From the NCBI GenBank assembly GCA_003971905.1, contig RSEE01000013.1, positions 372,001 to 436,000 of the forward strand: a stretch of DNA of 64,000 nucleotides, read 5' to 3'. Both the position numbers and the translations under genes were made by a program. The DNA is from Moniliella sp. 'wahieum'. Its lineage: Eukaryota; Basidiomycota; Moniliellomycetes; Moniliellales; Moniliellaceae. Positions 11,413-23,967 of this stretch are shown one piece after another (within the stretch, counting starts at the first letter, position 1; every line of letters starts with the position of its first letter). The notes beneath the pieces were generated by a model. That model saw nothing but the letters and a program-made list of their open reading frames with translations, had not been told where the DNA came from and searched no databases.

Positions 11413-13415
11413 ATGCCGTCTCCTCCCGCTGCCGACACCAGTCTTGACCTCGCCGACGAGTGGCACGAAGCGGATGAGATGGAGCGTTCGCCGGCGCCTG
11501 CGACTGCGACTGCGACTGCGTCTGCCCCCGCCCCCGCCTCCGCCACCACAACTCCCCCTCCTGCTTATGCCCCAGCTTCTGCGTCCCCTACCGCATCCCC
11601 TACCCAGGAGGCCCCGGAACCCTCTGTCAACTATATTGACGCCACCATCCAGGGGCACAAGGCCGACCCGCGGTACTACGCCTTGTGGGGCGCTCCCCGT
11701 GGGCACGAGACGAGCGGGCCCCCTCACGCCGCCGGCCCGGCTCCATCTACCCGCACAGCTCGCACCATAGTGTCTCCAGTGCATTCCTACCGCAAGCGTC
11801 GCACATGGACCTCTCCGGATCTGCTCCTGCGCACGGCGAGGCCGATGGCACACCGACGGGATCGGAGCCGATCCGGCCCTATGTCCACCGCCCCGACGCG
11901 GCAGTGGATCTGCCAGCATCGCACCCCTCCAACCCGCCCAGTTTGTTCAGGAAGAACCAGTTCACAGACTTGCCCGGCAACGTGACCATTGGTCCGCAGG
12001 CGCAAGTGATCACCCACAACCTGCGCCGCCGTCTGTTTGTGCCCTACCCACAGATGGAGGTGGTGCTAGGGAAGGAAGGTGAATTGCTGAATGCCGACGA
12101 GGAGGCTGAGGAGCCCCCCGCGTTGCCTTTGAAGAAGATACGATGCGGGCCCGGCCGGGTCGGAACTGGTCGTACGATTTTGTCCGGGCCATTGTCCTGG
12201 CTCGCCGGCGCAGGGTGGAGGCCGATGTGGCTGGCGCCGCGGACGCTGCGCGGGCCCGCGCCGACGGGGCCGCACGGCGGGAAGCGGGACAGGCTGGCGA
12301 TGCCGACCCGGCCCTTGCCCAGCCCAGTGTCGGGCTGTACAATGCCTCGGACATGGCGGGCGCCGAGGCGAGTGGGGTGTTGTTTGACGATGCGGCGCTG
12401 GACTCGCCCGACGTGAGCCCCGCTGCGTCGGAGGATGAAGACGAACCGGTTCCTGACCCAACCAATGTAGCTGCGCAGGCACGGGCCAGCGAGGCGGACA
12501 AGGCGCTGGAACAGTCGTTGCGGTCTGTTGGTCTGGTGGCGCCCGTGCAGGGGCAGGACACAAACTGGCCTCCGAATTGCACCCGGACGATTTGTTCCTC
12601 CCGGACCCACGGCCTTGGAAACCGTTGCGTTGGGTGCGCCGGATCAATCCTCGTCAGCTGCTGGTCTATGTGGCGGGCACGGTCCTGCCCCCACACGAGC
12701 CCGTGCCCGGGAGCGCAGGCAAGGGATACCTGCCCAAAGGCGGGGCCCGAGGTGGCATTGGCGTTGTCTTTTCGCCTTCGGCCGAGGTGGACCCCTGGGC
12801 CAACTATGTCAGGGAGCGACAAGCGGCGAGCTCGTCGGATTCCGCCACGCCCCTGGTTCAGGTCACCGCGCCCAATGGGGACGAGGCGGATCTGCTGGAC
12901 GTTGTGCCTGCGATCCATGACCGGCGCGAGGGCGACTTGGCTCGGCGCCTGGAAGCCGTACCGTCAGGGGCGAGGGTCACGCCGCAAAGGCTGTCCTGCG
13001 TGCCGCGTTGGCTGCACTGGAATGGATGGATTGGTGGCGTCCCGCGCCCGGTGGGGCCGGGGCAAAGGCGGTGGTGCTGGCGGTGGCGGAAGCCTGGGTG
13101 GCCAGTGGCATCAGCGATTGGATCCATGGGTGGCGCCGGGACGGATGGATTTTGTCGGGCACCGAAGGCCAGCGCGAGCTAGGTCCGGCCGGATCGCGTG
13201 TGCCGGACCGGGACCTGTGGGAGCTGTTGGAGGCCGTGGTGGCGCAGTACGAAGAGGCGGGATGTGGAGTCTTGTTCTGGGCCTTGCCCGAGTCGACGCC
13301 GGGCCTGGTCACGGCGCGCTTGGCCGCGGCCGAGGGGGCAGCTCGGACCAAGCAGCAGCCGGCGCTGGTGCGGTGGCGCAAAAGGAAGCCCAAAACACGG
13401 GGAGCCAGCCGCTGA
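11413..13415 (+). CDS. RNase H-fold protein, apparently without catalytic residues
   Basis: The ATG at 11413 starts an Ala/Pro/Thr-rich N-terminal half; the C-terminal half (about 12580-13415) follows the RNase HI fold. Visible landmarks are the first strand QLLVYVAGTV, the turn GGARGGIGVVF, helix A KAVLRAALAALE, strand-helix VVLAVAEAWVASGISDWI, the basic HGWRRDGW region, DRDLWELLEAVVAQYEEAG and the final strand VLFWALPES. In active enzymes these places carry YxDGAC, RAEL, ATDSEYV and EADRLA. Here the four metal-binding acids read Ala, Val, Ala and probably Ala. The hybrid-contact region (WI.GW..GW) is kept. At least four frame changes occur (about 11800, 12140, 12570 and 12985). It was probably made as a pseudoenzyme that might still bind RNA/DNA duplex; the function is inferred only. 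Confidence 0.65.
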
Positions 13416-13819
13416 AGAAGCTGGCTTCGAGCAAGCCCAAGCCCAAGAAGGCCAGTGGCGTTCCGCCCCCACTCAATGCTCGGGTTCTGTCCCAAGGCAT
13501 TGGCTTGGCACTGAGCGCGTCAATTGTCAAAACAACCCGCGCGCTGCCAAGTACATGTTCAGCTGAATGGGCCTCCTATCCCTGCCTCCCCCACATTTTT
13601 GCCGCATTGCCCCTGTACCTCGCACTCCTGCCTGTCTCTCAAGTATTGCATACAGACCCCCCCCCCACACCTGTTAGATCTGGATCGGATTAGAACAGGT
13701 CTTCTACTCGCCTGGGCATCTCAGATCTCATCGCTGAAAACGAGCGCAACAAGTCAGTTTCAGCTGATAGGAGCAAGGAACAGAGAAAGCCGTAGTTATA
13801 CCCTTCCACCCCCTAACAT
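13416..13819. other. Tail-to-tail gap between the RNase H-like gene and the helicase pseudogene
   Basis: No gene is seen. The first 150 bases still look coding-like (Lys/Ala-rich text ending near 13560), so the upstream gene might run on in another frame. Confidence 0.3.
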
Positions 13820-15026
13820 CTGCTTCGAGTAGTACTGTTCAATATCAATGCCGCATAAGATCTTTTTGACATCACAAGTCGATCGCCATAACTTGATCGC
13901 CATACCTTTTCGATACAGATGGTTCTCCCGGTTGCTGGGCAGGTTGGAATTGATTGCCACACCCATACGTTTGGGGTATCAAACCCACGTGCTCATACCC
14001 ATACGCCGGTGCATGGTGATCAGTACCCGGGCTCGCGTTGGATGAAATTGAGATACTAGTATCGCGTCGCGCTCATTTTGCGCACATGTCGCCGTGCGTA
14101 CATATGGTGGAGACTTGCAAGTTGTTTTCGCGCATCTTGTCGGTGAGCCATCGACGTTGTGGCGCATGATGCCAAAGATGAGACGGCTTGAGTGACGGCC
14201 AACGTATCGAACAGACCGTCCAAGGCCACCCCCCCTCCTTTTCGCGACCGGGACAAAAAGCGCAACCCGCGCCTCCAGTGCCAACTCATCGCACTTCCGA
14301 CCAAAATGCGGATTGGGTCGCTCATCTAACTTTCTCGTCTCATCTCCAGAACGTGGTGTGTATGGCAACGGGACCGACAGCAGCGCTCTACGTCCCCAGA
14401 GGTAACCAATTAGTCATGTGCGCGGGCGCACCAACCACAGAGCAGTACCTACACTTGGGTAGCCGGGGGGGGGAAAGTAGCGGTAAATACTACATATTGG
14501 AATGTTAGACCTGGTCTTTAAACCCTAGAATCGAGCAGCATGTCTCGCTTTCGTCCTACTAACGTTCTTGGTCTTGAGAAAGCGGCAGCGAGAATCATGT
14601 CGAAGACACGACCGGGAGTTCTGGTAACGACTTGCACGCCCGCATCAAGCTTACGAATGTCCTCTCCAACGGAAGCGCCGCCAATGCCAGCATGGCACAA
14701 TATTCATCTATAATCGCCGAGAGGGTGAGATGTCCGACTGGATTTTTTGTTGCCAACTGGCGAGTGGGGGCTAATAGGATCAGGACCTGGGGATCGCGAA
14801 GGAGAGTACTGATGGAGACTGGTGCATGGCCACTGAAAACCGTCGGGGGTTTATCCGTCCCGCTCGGAGCCCGGGCAATCACGCACGCGCCGCGCCACGA
14901 GATGGATAGAATGGCGCGTGGTTCATTGGATGTGGCCGAGGGCGTTGCCCGACAAGGTGTATAGTGGCAACACATCATAATAGATGCCGCGTCCCAGGCC
15001 GCCCCTTTCAGACCAAGCGAATTGAA
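13820..15026 (-). pseudogene. Decayed eIF4A/FAL1-type DEAD-box helicase pseudogene
   Basis: Read on the minus strand, pieces match eIF4A-family proteins in the right order over nearly the whole length: FNSLGLK (15026), RAILSIS, VIARAPSGTDKPPTVFS where motif I should be, LRDPQVLILLAPTRQLATK (motif Ia), [85 protein letters not shown] and DIEQYYSKQ (about 13820). The ATP-binding lysine loop reads GTDKPP instead of GTGKT, the DEAD box is not recognisable, one in-frame TGA sits just before HAGIGG, and frames change many times. Substitutions as well as indels have accumulated, unlike the other broken genes here. No intron boundary is evident, so a retrocopy is possible. Confidence 0.8.
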
Positions 15027-15105
15027 GGCGCGGGGACGATTTGATTTCGCAAGACTCAAAAACGAGCGTGCCATCGTATACATGGCACGTTGGGGCCGCT
15101 CATGG

Positions 15106-15182
15106 TGGAGAAGGAGGAGAAGGAGAAGGCGAAGGCGAAGGAAAGGAGAAGGAGAAGGCGAAGGCGAAGGAAAGGAGAAGAG
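15106..15182. repeat. Homopurine tract with a duplicated 30-nt unit
   Basis: About 77 bases are almost only A and G, built from AAGGAGAAGG and CGAAGGCGAAGG blocks; a unit of about 30 nt occurs twice. It lies roughly 410 bases before the DBP2 start. Such tracts can form triplex structures; any regulatory role is inference. Confidence 0.85.
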
Positions 15183-15592
15183 ACGATGGCGGTGCGGCCG
15201 GGCGAAAGGACGGTTGGCGGGATAGATGGGTGCTGTGGGGCAAACCAACCCAGTGGCTTGGGATCTTTCAGCATGTCATATGTCCCCGGAATTTGAAACT
15301 TGTGTTTCAAATGGCGCCAAGGACGAAGCGGGCGGAACCGAGCGGAACGGGGAAGGCGCATTGGTGCGGCCTCGTGGCAGGGCGGCGGAATGAGATCACA
15401 CTGGCGCTGTGCGCTGCGATCGTTGGCTGGCGTCGTGGCGGCACACGCCGACGTGGTAGCAGCTTGGCATGGCAGCTGGCTGGCAGTAGGCATCGCATCT
15501 CGTCTTGCGCGCCTCGGCCCCACCTGTCCCTTTGTCCTGTCCCATCATCCACATTGTCCCATCTGGACTTGCTTGCAACTGCCAGATTGAAC

Positions 15593-18162
15593 ATGTCATA
15601 CGGATACGGAGGCAGCCGCAACGGCGGTGATTACCCGGACTACTCGTCCGCAGCTACGGAGGTGGTGGTGGTGGCGGCGGCTACTAACGGCGGTGACCGT
15701 TACGGTGGCGGTGGCGGCGGCTACTCTAACGGCGGTGACCGTTACGGTGGCGGTGGCGATCGGTACGGCGGTGGTGCTGCTGGTGACCGGTACGGTGGAG
15801 GCGGAGGTGATCGGTACGGTGCCAGTGGTGGCGACCGATACGGCGGCAGCGGTGGTGACCGGTACGGCGGCGGGGGAGGCGACCGTTATGGAGGCGGTGA
15901 CCGCTACGGCGGCGGTGGCGGCTATGGCGGAGGTGGCTACGGAGGTGGCTACGGAGGGTACGACAGCTATGGTGGCGGGGACCGCATGGGCAACCTGGGT
16001 GCCAATTTGCGGTCGGTTGACTGGGCCACCCAAGCGCTTCCGCCGGTCAAGAAAGACTTCTACAAGGAAGCGCCCTCTGTTACCGCGCGTACGCCCGAGC
16101 AGATTGAAGCGTTCCGGAAGGAGAAGCAAATGACAGTCCGGGGATCCAATGTCCCGCGTCCGATCGAGACGTTTGAAGAGGCCGGATTCCCCGACGTGCT
16201 CACTCAAGAGCTTCTTTCGATGGGCTTTTCAAGCCCCACGCCAATCCAGTCGCAGGCTTGGCCTATGGCCTTGTCAGGCCACGATATGGTCGCTATCGCC
16301 GAGACGGGGTCGGGGAAGACCATTGGATTTGCGCTGCCCGCCATTGTGCATGTCCATGCCCAGCCCCCGCTCAAGCCCGGTGATGGGCCCATTGCTCTCT
16401 TCCTTGCGCCGACGCGTGAACTGGCGAACCAGATCCAAGGCGAGTGCGACAAGTTCCGTCGCGCGTCCCACATCAACACCGTCGCGGTATATGGCGGTGT
16501 GCCCAAGGGCCAACAAATCCGAGAGCTGTCGCGCGGTGCCGACATTGTGGTTGCCACGCCAGGCCGGCTGATTGACATGCTGGAGGGCGGCAAGACCAAC
16601 CTGCGCCGGGTGACGTATGTGGTGATGGACGAAGCGGACCGTATGCTGGATATGGGCTTTGAACCTCAAATCCGCAAAGTGCTCGACCAAATCCGTCCGG
16701 ACCGGCAAACGCTCATGTTCTCGGCCACCTGGCCTCGGGACGTGCAAAATTTGGCCCGCGATTTCCTGCACGACGGCTACCAGGTCAACATTGGTAGTCA
16801 AGATTTGGCCGCGAACCACAATGTGACCCAGGTGGTAGGTCATGACTGACTTTGACAAGCGTTCCAAGCTTGTTTCCCACCTTGAACACATTAGCCAAGA
16901 GAACGCCAAGGTCATCATTTTTGTCAACACCAAGCGCACCGCGGACGAGTTGACCAAATTCCTGCGCCAGGATGGCTGGCCCGCTCTCAGCATTCACGGA
17001 GACAAGCAGCAACAAGAACGTGACTGGGTCCTGGCCCAGTTCAAGTCGGGCGAATCGCCCATCCTCGTTGCCACCGCGGTGGCATCGCGTGGTCTTGGTA
17101 AGTCCGTTTTCCCATTTTTAATTCATTCTCTTACCTTGTGTATTTCTCTTGTTTCTTCCCAGGCGGCCGCTCTTTTGGCATCCTGCCGTGCCTCGAACAC
17201 GGTGGACGATCCTCCTTGCCTGCTGCTCCCCTCCGCCCGCACGGCGAGGTAGGTGGGTTTGGGCAGACTAGTCAGTGCCTACTGTGGCTGTGCTTGAAGA
17301 CCTTTGGGGACTTGTCGGGATCTGTTTCCTCGTCTAGGGGGCGGAGAGCGAGACTGAGACACATTGGCCAACATGTGTTTCGCCCCGCTTGGGCCTGGTA
17401 CGCTGGCTGGGCAAGGGGACGCGCCTCGTGCGGATCGACTTTGTGGGCGTCAGGGCGTGCTGGACTTGCGCCTTTTGTCGGCCCCACACAAGGAGAGATG
17501 GCCGCGGGTAGCACGAGATTTCTTCTTTGGGGAGAGAAATGGCGCATGTGGACTGGACTGCTTCTTTTTTTTCCTTCTCCCTTCTCCCTTCTCCCCCCTC
17601 CCCCCCTCCCCCCCTCTCCCTCCTCGCCTCTCCCCTCGCCCATGTCCACATCGTCCCTTTCCTCTCTGGGGTTTCCCTCTGTTTCCGGTCCTGCTGCGCA
17701 GCCACCGGCGCAGGACTGGTTCCCATCGGTGCATACTGACGGTTCCCCTCTCTCGTTTGCAGACGTCAAGGACATTTCGTATGTGCTCAACTACGACATG
17801 GTGGGCAACATTGAAGACTATGTTCATCAGATTGGCCGTACCGGCCGTGCCGGTGCCAAGGGCACAGCCATCACCTTCTTCACCTCGGCCAATGCCAAGT
17901 CGGCGCGGGATCTGATCAAGATCCTTCGTGAGGCTAAGCAGGCTATCCCCCCGGAGCTGGAAGAGATGGCGGCCTACTCGGGCGGTGGCGGCGGCGGCGC
18001 TACCGCGGTGTGGATCCCGTGCGGGGGATACCGGGGCGGTGGAGCGCGCAGGTACGTCTGTCTCCCTCGCAATGCTTTGCTATTGGGCGCGCATGTACTG
18101 ACTGACGATTTGGGGTTGGCAGTGGTCCGAATGCCTACTCGATGGGCAGCAGCCGGTGGTAA
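15593..18162 (+). CDS. DBP2: ATP-dependent RNA helicase DBP2 (DDX5/p68 family)
   Basis: DEAD-box RNA helicase acting in ribosome biogenesis, mRNP assembly and nonsense-mediated decay. The start MSYGYGG at 15593 opens about 125 residues of DRYGGGG repeats. The core follows: [10 protein letters not shown] (motif I), APTRELANQ (Ia), TPGRLIDM (Ib), [13 protein letters not shown] (DEAD box), FSATW (III), IIFVNTKR (IV), ATAVASRGL (V) and [10 protein letters not shown] (VI). Intron 1 is 17098-17762 (665 nt, GTAAGT..CAG), splitting RGL and DVKDISY; intron 2 is 18052-18122. The last exon encodes a Gly-rich tail ending MGSSRW, stop 18160-18162. About two bases are missing near 16834, so the first frame runs into TGA at 16847; compensating shifts also occur in the glycine repeats around 15650-15690. 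The in-frame upstream ATG at 15041 is rejected because it translates the purine repeat. Confidence 0.95.
17561..17636 (+). repeat. Long polypyrimidine tract inside DBP2 intron 1
   Basis: About 75 bases of C/T only, with CCTTCTC repeats and C6-C7 runs, lie 130 nt before the 3' splice site. It is far longer than a normal splice-site tract and could bind polypyrimidine-binding proteins, but no function can be shown from sequence. Confidence 0.8.
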
Positions 18163-19498
18163 GGCGGATCTTCCCCTCTCTGTAGTAGCTGCTTGCTTGC
18201 TTCCTGGCCACCATGTGCCAGGGTGACGCGGCGTAGTGGAGGGTGCTGCATGCGATCTGTGTGATCCTCTGTGGCCGTTGCTCCACTGATGAAGTTTTTC
18301 TCTTTCTTGTTTGCTTAGGCTGGGATGGGATGGGGTGTGAGACGCAAGGCAGAGACTAAGGGTGGCAGAGAGCGAGGGGGGGCGATCGGGCGACAGGATG
18401 ATGGATGGGATGTTGGGACCCGTGGTCCCGTACTTAGGCCAAGGCGCCTCATCACCTTCACCCCTGATTTGTCCTCCGAAGCCTCCACGTGTATACTCAG
18501 GCTTGTCTGAACCCCTGTCTCTAGGTGTGGCACAAGGCTTAGACCTTAACCACCACCATCGCGATTGCATTGCTCTACATTTCCAGAGGTTCTTCACCCA
18601 TCCCTTGGGTTCCTCCGGTCTTACATGGGATGTGCACTACATGCACGTGGCTCCACACGGCGCGTGCCGCTGGACGTGTGCTGCAGCTGCATTTGCGCTC
18701 GCTCGGCAGCCTGCACTGGCGCGGTGGCTGGGCGGCGGAGGCGGCCCAAGTAGGACAGGTCGCTAGCGTGCGTGCTCCGCATGCCCCCGGCATGCGACAG
18801 CTGTCGGGCCAGTGGCCGCGCGGGGGCGCATGCGCATGCGCAGCCGCCCGCTGCCTGCCGCCGCCCGCGCGAGGGGAGCGCCGGTAGCACTGCGGTCGCC
18901 GGTAGGGCCACCTGCTCGCGGCTGGGGCCCTGCGCTAGGCCTCCTTCGCCCTCTGCGCAGCTCGGCGGCAGTGCTTGTCCGTCGGCGCACACAGGCGCAG
19001 ACACACGCCGCCCGCCAGGCCCCCCCGCAGCACCCACTGCGGGCACTCGGGCGCACGTGCCACACCAACACCAGCCGCGAGCACGCCAGGGCGCGCCACA
19101 ATGCCCCCCTCCATGGCCCAATGCAGGCGGCGCCCTGCCTGCGGCTGCGCCCCCCCCCCATTTCTCACCCCCCACCACCCCATCCTGCATCCACGCCGGC
19201 CGCTGCCACGTCACACGGCCCACATCACCCCTCGCGCGCGCCCTCCCCGTCGCCTGTCGCCCCCACTCCGTCACGCGCCGTGCGTGGATGCTTCCCCAGG
19301 CATCACACAGCAAACAGCATCCTCACCGCTCACTCACGTCACCCCACCCCGCCCCCCTCCGCCGCCGCTCGGTGACGTCAGCCTTCAGCACGGCGTCTCG
19401 CGCGCCCCTGCGCCGCCAACCGCCCTTTTCAGCCCGCCTCTGGCCATCGCCTGCGTCTCTGCTCCACCGCCCCTCCCCCCTCCCCCCTCCACACCACC
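18163..19498. other. Intergenic, very GC-rich, no supported gene
   Basis: Nothing conserved was recognised. The part at 18800-19350 is extremely C/G-rich, with GCATGCGCATGCGC and many CCGCCC motifs. The C/T-rich last 100 bases precede the UGP1 start. Confidence 0.4.
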
Positions 19499-21168
<1,670 letters not shown>

Positions 21169-22108
21169 GCTACCTGTCACGGATGCCACCGGCCGCTCCG
21201 GATCGGATCTGGGTCGTGGTGGTGCTGTGTGGTTTGCACCAGGTTGGTGGGATAGCTTGGGATTGGCGCTTGGCGCGCGCGCTCGTTTTGCATTGATGGG
21301 TCGTCTGGATTCTGGGCACGTGTAGGATTGTTCCACGTCGGGCGCGATGCGCATGGTTGGTTCTACGATCTCCGCCCCCAACTGGATGTTTCCACGTTCG
21401 TTGACGTGCCTCTTATTTATCGCCAGGGAACTGGGTGGGGTGTATGGATAGTCTAGTTTGGCGTGGTTGGTTTCAAGAGGGCGGACACAGGTCGGTTCGG
21501 CTTGTCTGTCGAGAGCCCACGCAGTGGGTGGGGCACGAGCGCTCGCCGGCGGGCAGGCTGGTATCTGAGCTCTGATCCCAAAAGCCTGCTGCGTCCGTCG
21601 TCGAGAATAAGGGGATTTGGAGTGCATGTATGACAGTGGTGCTGTGAGAGCTTCGAACATAGGCCTCGGCAGACAAGTCTCCCCGGCTATTCTATAACAC
21701 TCTTCCATCCCCCGTGCATTCTATTTTCGGCGAGTGCGGTTTGTACTTTGGTTCAGTGTACGAAGGGGGACTGGCAGATGGTCGCTATCAATCTTAACCT
21801 GGACCGGCCTTAGGCCATCAAGGAAATACAGAGAGCGTATACAGCCGCGATACCCAATGATCTTAATGATCGTTAAGGCATCAAATGCGTCTTCAAGGAG
21901 CATCGAAACAGAGGGGACCGTGCACCTCTTCGCGCATTTCCATTATTCCGCCCTGCCGGCTGGACGGGCGTAGAGTAGAACATTTCATCTCATTTTGTCC
22001 GTCGCAGCGCTTCTTTCCCGTTCCACCCCACCTCGCTCTTCTCCCTTGCCACCGCCTTGCCACCGCTTTGCCACCGCCTTGCCACCGCTTTGCCACCGCC
22101 TTGCCACC
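21169..22108. other. UGP1-ADE2 intergenic region
   Basis: No gene is seen. The first 500 bases after UGP1 show no coding-like frame. The region ends in the tandem repeat described separately just before the ADE2 ATG. Confidence 0.4.
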
Positions 22109-22110
22109 AT
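22045..22110 (+). repeat. Six 11-bp tandem repeats running into the ADE2 start codon
   Basis: The unit alternates CTTGCCACCGC and TTTGCCACCGC; the sixth copy merges with the initiator as TTGCCACCATGG. Each unit therefore contains GCCACC, the upstream half of an optimal eukaryotic initiation context. Confidence 0.9.
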
Positions 22111-23967
22111 GGATTCACGCACTGTTGGCCTTCTGGGGGGCGGCCAGCTGGGGCGCATGTTCGCTGCTGCCGCACAGCGCCTCAATGTGCGGGTACTTTT
22201 CCTCGATGTGGGAGACCAGGCGCCTGCCAAGCAGGTTGCCTATGAGCCCGGCCCTCCCGGCCAGCTCTTGGCGCATGTCGATGGCTCCTTTGCTGACCCA
22301 GCCAAGATCGAAGAGCTGGCAAGCAAGGTGGACGTGCTGACGGTTGAGATTGAACATGTCGATTCGGATCATCTGCAACGTGTCCTGGATCAGGGCCTGG
22401 TGCAGGCTGTGCATCCTTCCCCCCAGACGCTCAAGACGATTCAAGACAGTACCAGCAAAAGATCCACCTTTCCTCTCAGGGCATCCCGGTCGCTGACTAC
22501 CTTCCCATTGATCCGGATGTCCCCAAGGGTCAAACGCCCGACCCGATTCGGCTCGAGGAGAGCACCCGCGATGCCGCCGACGCATTTGGCTTGCCTCTTC
22601 TGCTCAAGTCCCGTCGTCAAGCTTACGATGGCAAGGGCAACTTTGTTCTGCGCACGATTGAGGAAATTCCTCAGGCGATTGCCGCCTGATGCGGGAAGGG
22701 CGGGGCTGTATGCGGAAGAAGATGGTGGACTTTGTTGCTGAAGTGGCTGTGATGGTCGTGCGTGGTGAACAGGGCGAGGTGGTGAGCTACCTGCTGTTGA
22801 AACGGTGCACCGGGACAACATTTGCCACACCGTCTTTGCGCCCTTGCGAAGCGAGGACCCGGATGTGGAGCCCCGTGCCAGGGCGATCGCGGAGCGGGCG
22901 GTGGCCACCTTTGCAGGTGCCGGCGTGTTTGGCGTCGAGATGTTCTTACTGGCTGATGGCGAGCTGCTGGTCAACGAAATTGCGCCCCGCCCTCATAACT
23001 CGGGCCACTACACGATCGAAGCGTGCGAAACGTCGCAGTACGAGAACCATCTGCGTGCTGTGCTGGGTCTCCCGCTTGGCTCCACTGCCCTCGCCGTCCC
23101 CGCGGCCGGGATGATCAACATTCTGGGGCTGGCGGATCTGGACAAGGATCCAGCGGCGCTTCAACGCACCTACCTTTCCGCTCGCGCGAGCTTGCATGTG
23201 CCTGGGGCCAGCTTGCACCTGTATGGAAAGACAGGCTGCCGCAAGGGACGGAAAATGGGCCACATCACCGTCGTGGGTCCAACGGATGGCGGTACATGCG
23301 CGCATCAGTGCGCTGGACACGATGCAAGAGGCAGGCCGGACGGTTCCCAGTCACGAACTGGAAAACCGGCTGCTGGTATCGCGTACGGCGTTGGAAGAGG
23401 CTGGCGATGCGGCGCCCGAATCGATTTACCAACCCAAGTCGGCAGCGGACTTCCAGCACCCGAGCCACTGGTGGGCATCGTCATGGGCTCCGACTCGGAC
23501 TTGCCAGTGATGCTGGCTGCGGCCGAGGCGATGAAGGATTTTGGTGTGCCGTTTGAACTTACCATTACCTCGGCGCATCGGACGCCGGACCGGATGCGCG
23601 ACTATGCGCGGGTGCTGCGCCGCGCGGGCTGCGGGTGATCATTGCCGGTGCTGGTGGCGCGGCGCATTTGCCTGGCATGGTGGCTGCGCAGACGGCGTTG
23701 CCGGTGATTGGTGTGCCGGTCAAGGGATCGACGTTGGGCGGGGGGACTCGCTGCATAGTATTGTGCAGATGCCCCGGCATCCCGGTCGCCACGGTGGCAA
23801 TCAACAATGCGATGAACGCTGGCTTGCTCGCCGTGCGCATCTTGGCCGCCTCCAACCCCGTCTTTCTCACCCGCATGCAAAAGTACATGGATGATATGTG
23901 CCAGGGCGTGTACGACAAGGTGTCCCGGCTCGAGGACCTGGGCTGGAACTACACGGCTAAGAAGTGA
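22109..23967 (+). CDS. ADE2: Phosphoribosylaminoimidazole carboxylase, bifunctional
   Basis: It converts aminoimidazole ribonucleotide to its carboxylated form in purine synthesis. As in other fungi, an N-terminal PurK-like ATP-grasp part is fused to a C-terminal PurE-like mutase. The start [18 protein letters not shown] (22109) is the dinucleotide-fold opening. Further landmarks are [47 protein letters not shown], and in Pur[23 protein letters not shown] and [14 protein letters not shown]. It ends LGWNYTAKK, stop 23965-23967. No intron is needed. Six or more small indels break the frame (near 22440, 22685, 22798, 23290, 23460, 23632 and 23745). The PurE motifs are intact, which argues for a functional gene. 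Confidence 0.93.

Noticed and set aside
11413-13415. RNase H domain as a remnant of a retroelement
   Set aside because: No reverse transcriptase, integrase or terminal repeats are seen nearby, and the domain is fused to its own long N-terminal region.
15041-15592. In-frame N-terminal extension of DBP2 (602-codon frame from 15041)
   Set aside because: It translates the homopurine repeat and GC-rich upstream DNA; MSYGYGG at 15593 matches the family start.
17138-17760. Protein-coding frames inside DBP2 intron 1
   Set aside because: They arise from the pyrimidine tract and end at the splice site; DBP2 motifs join perfectly when the intron is removed.
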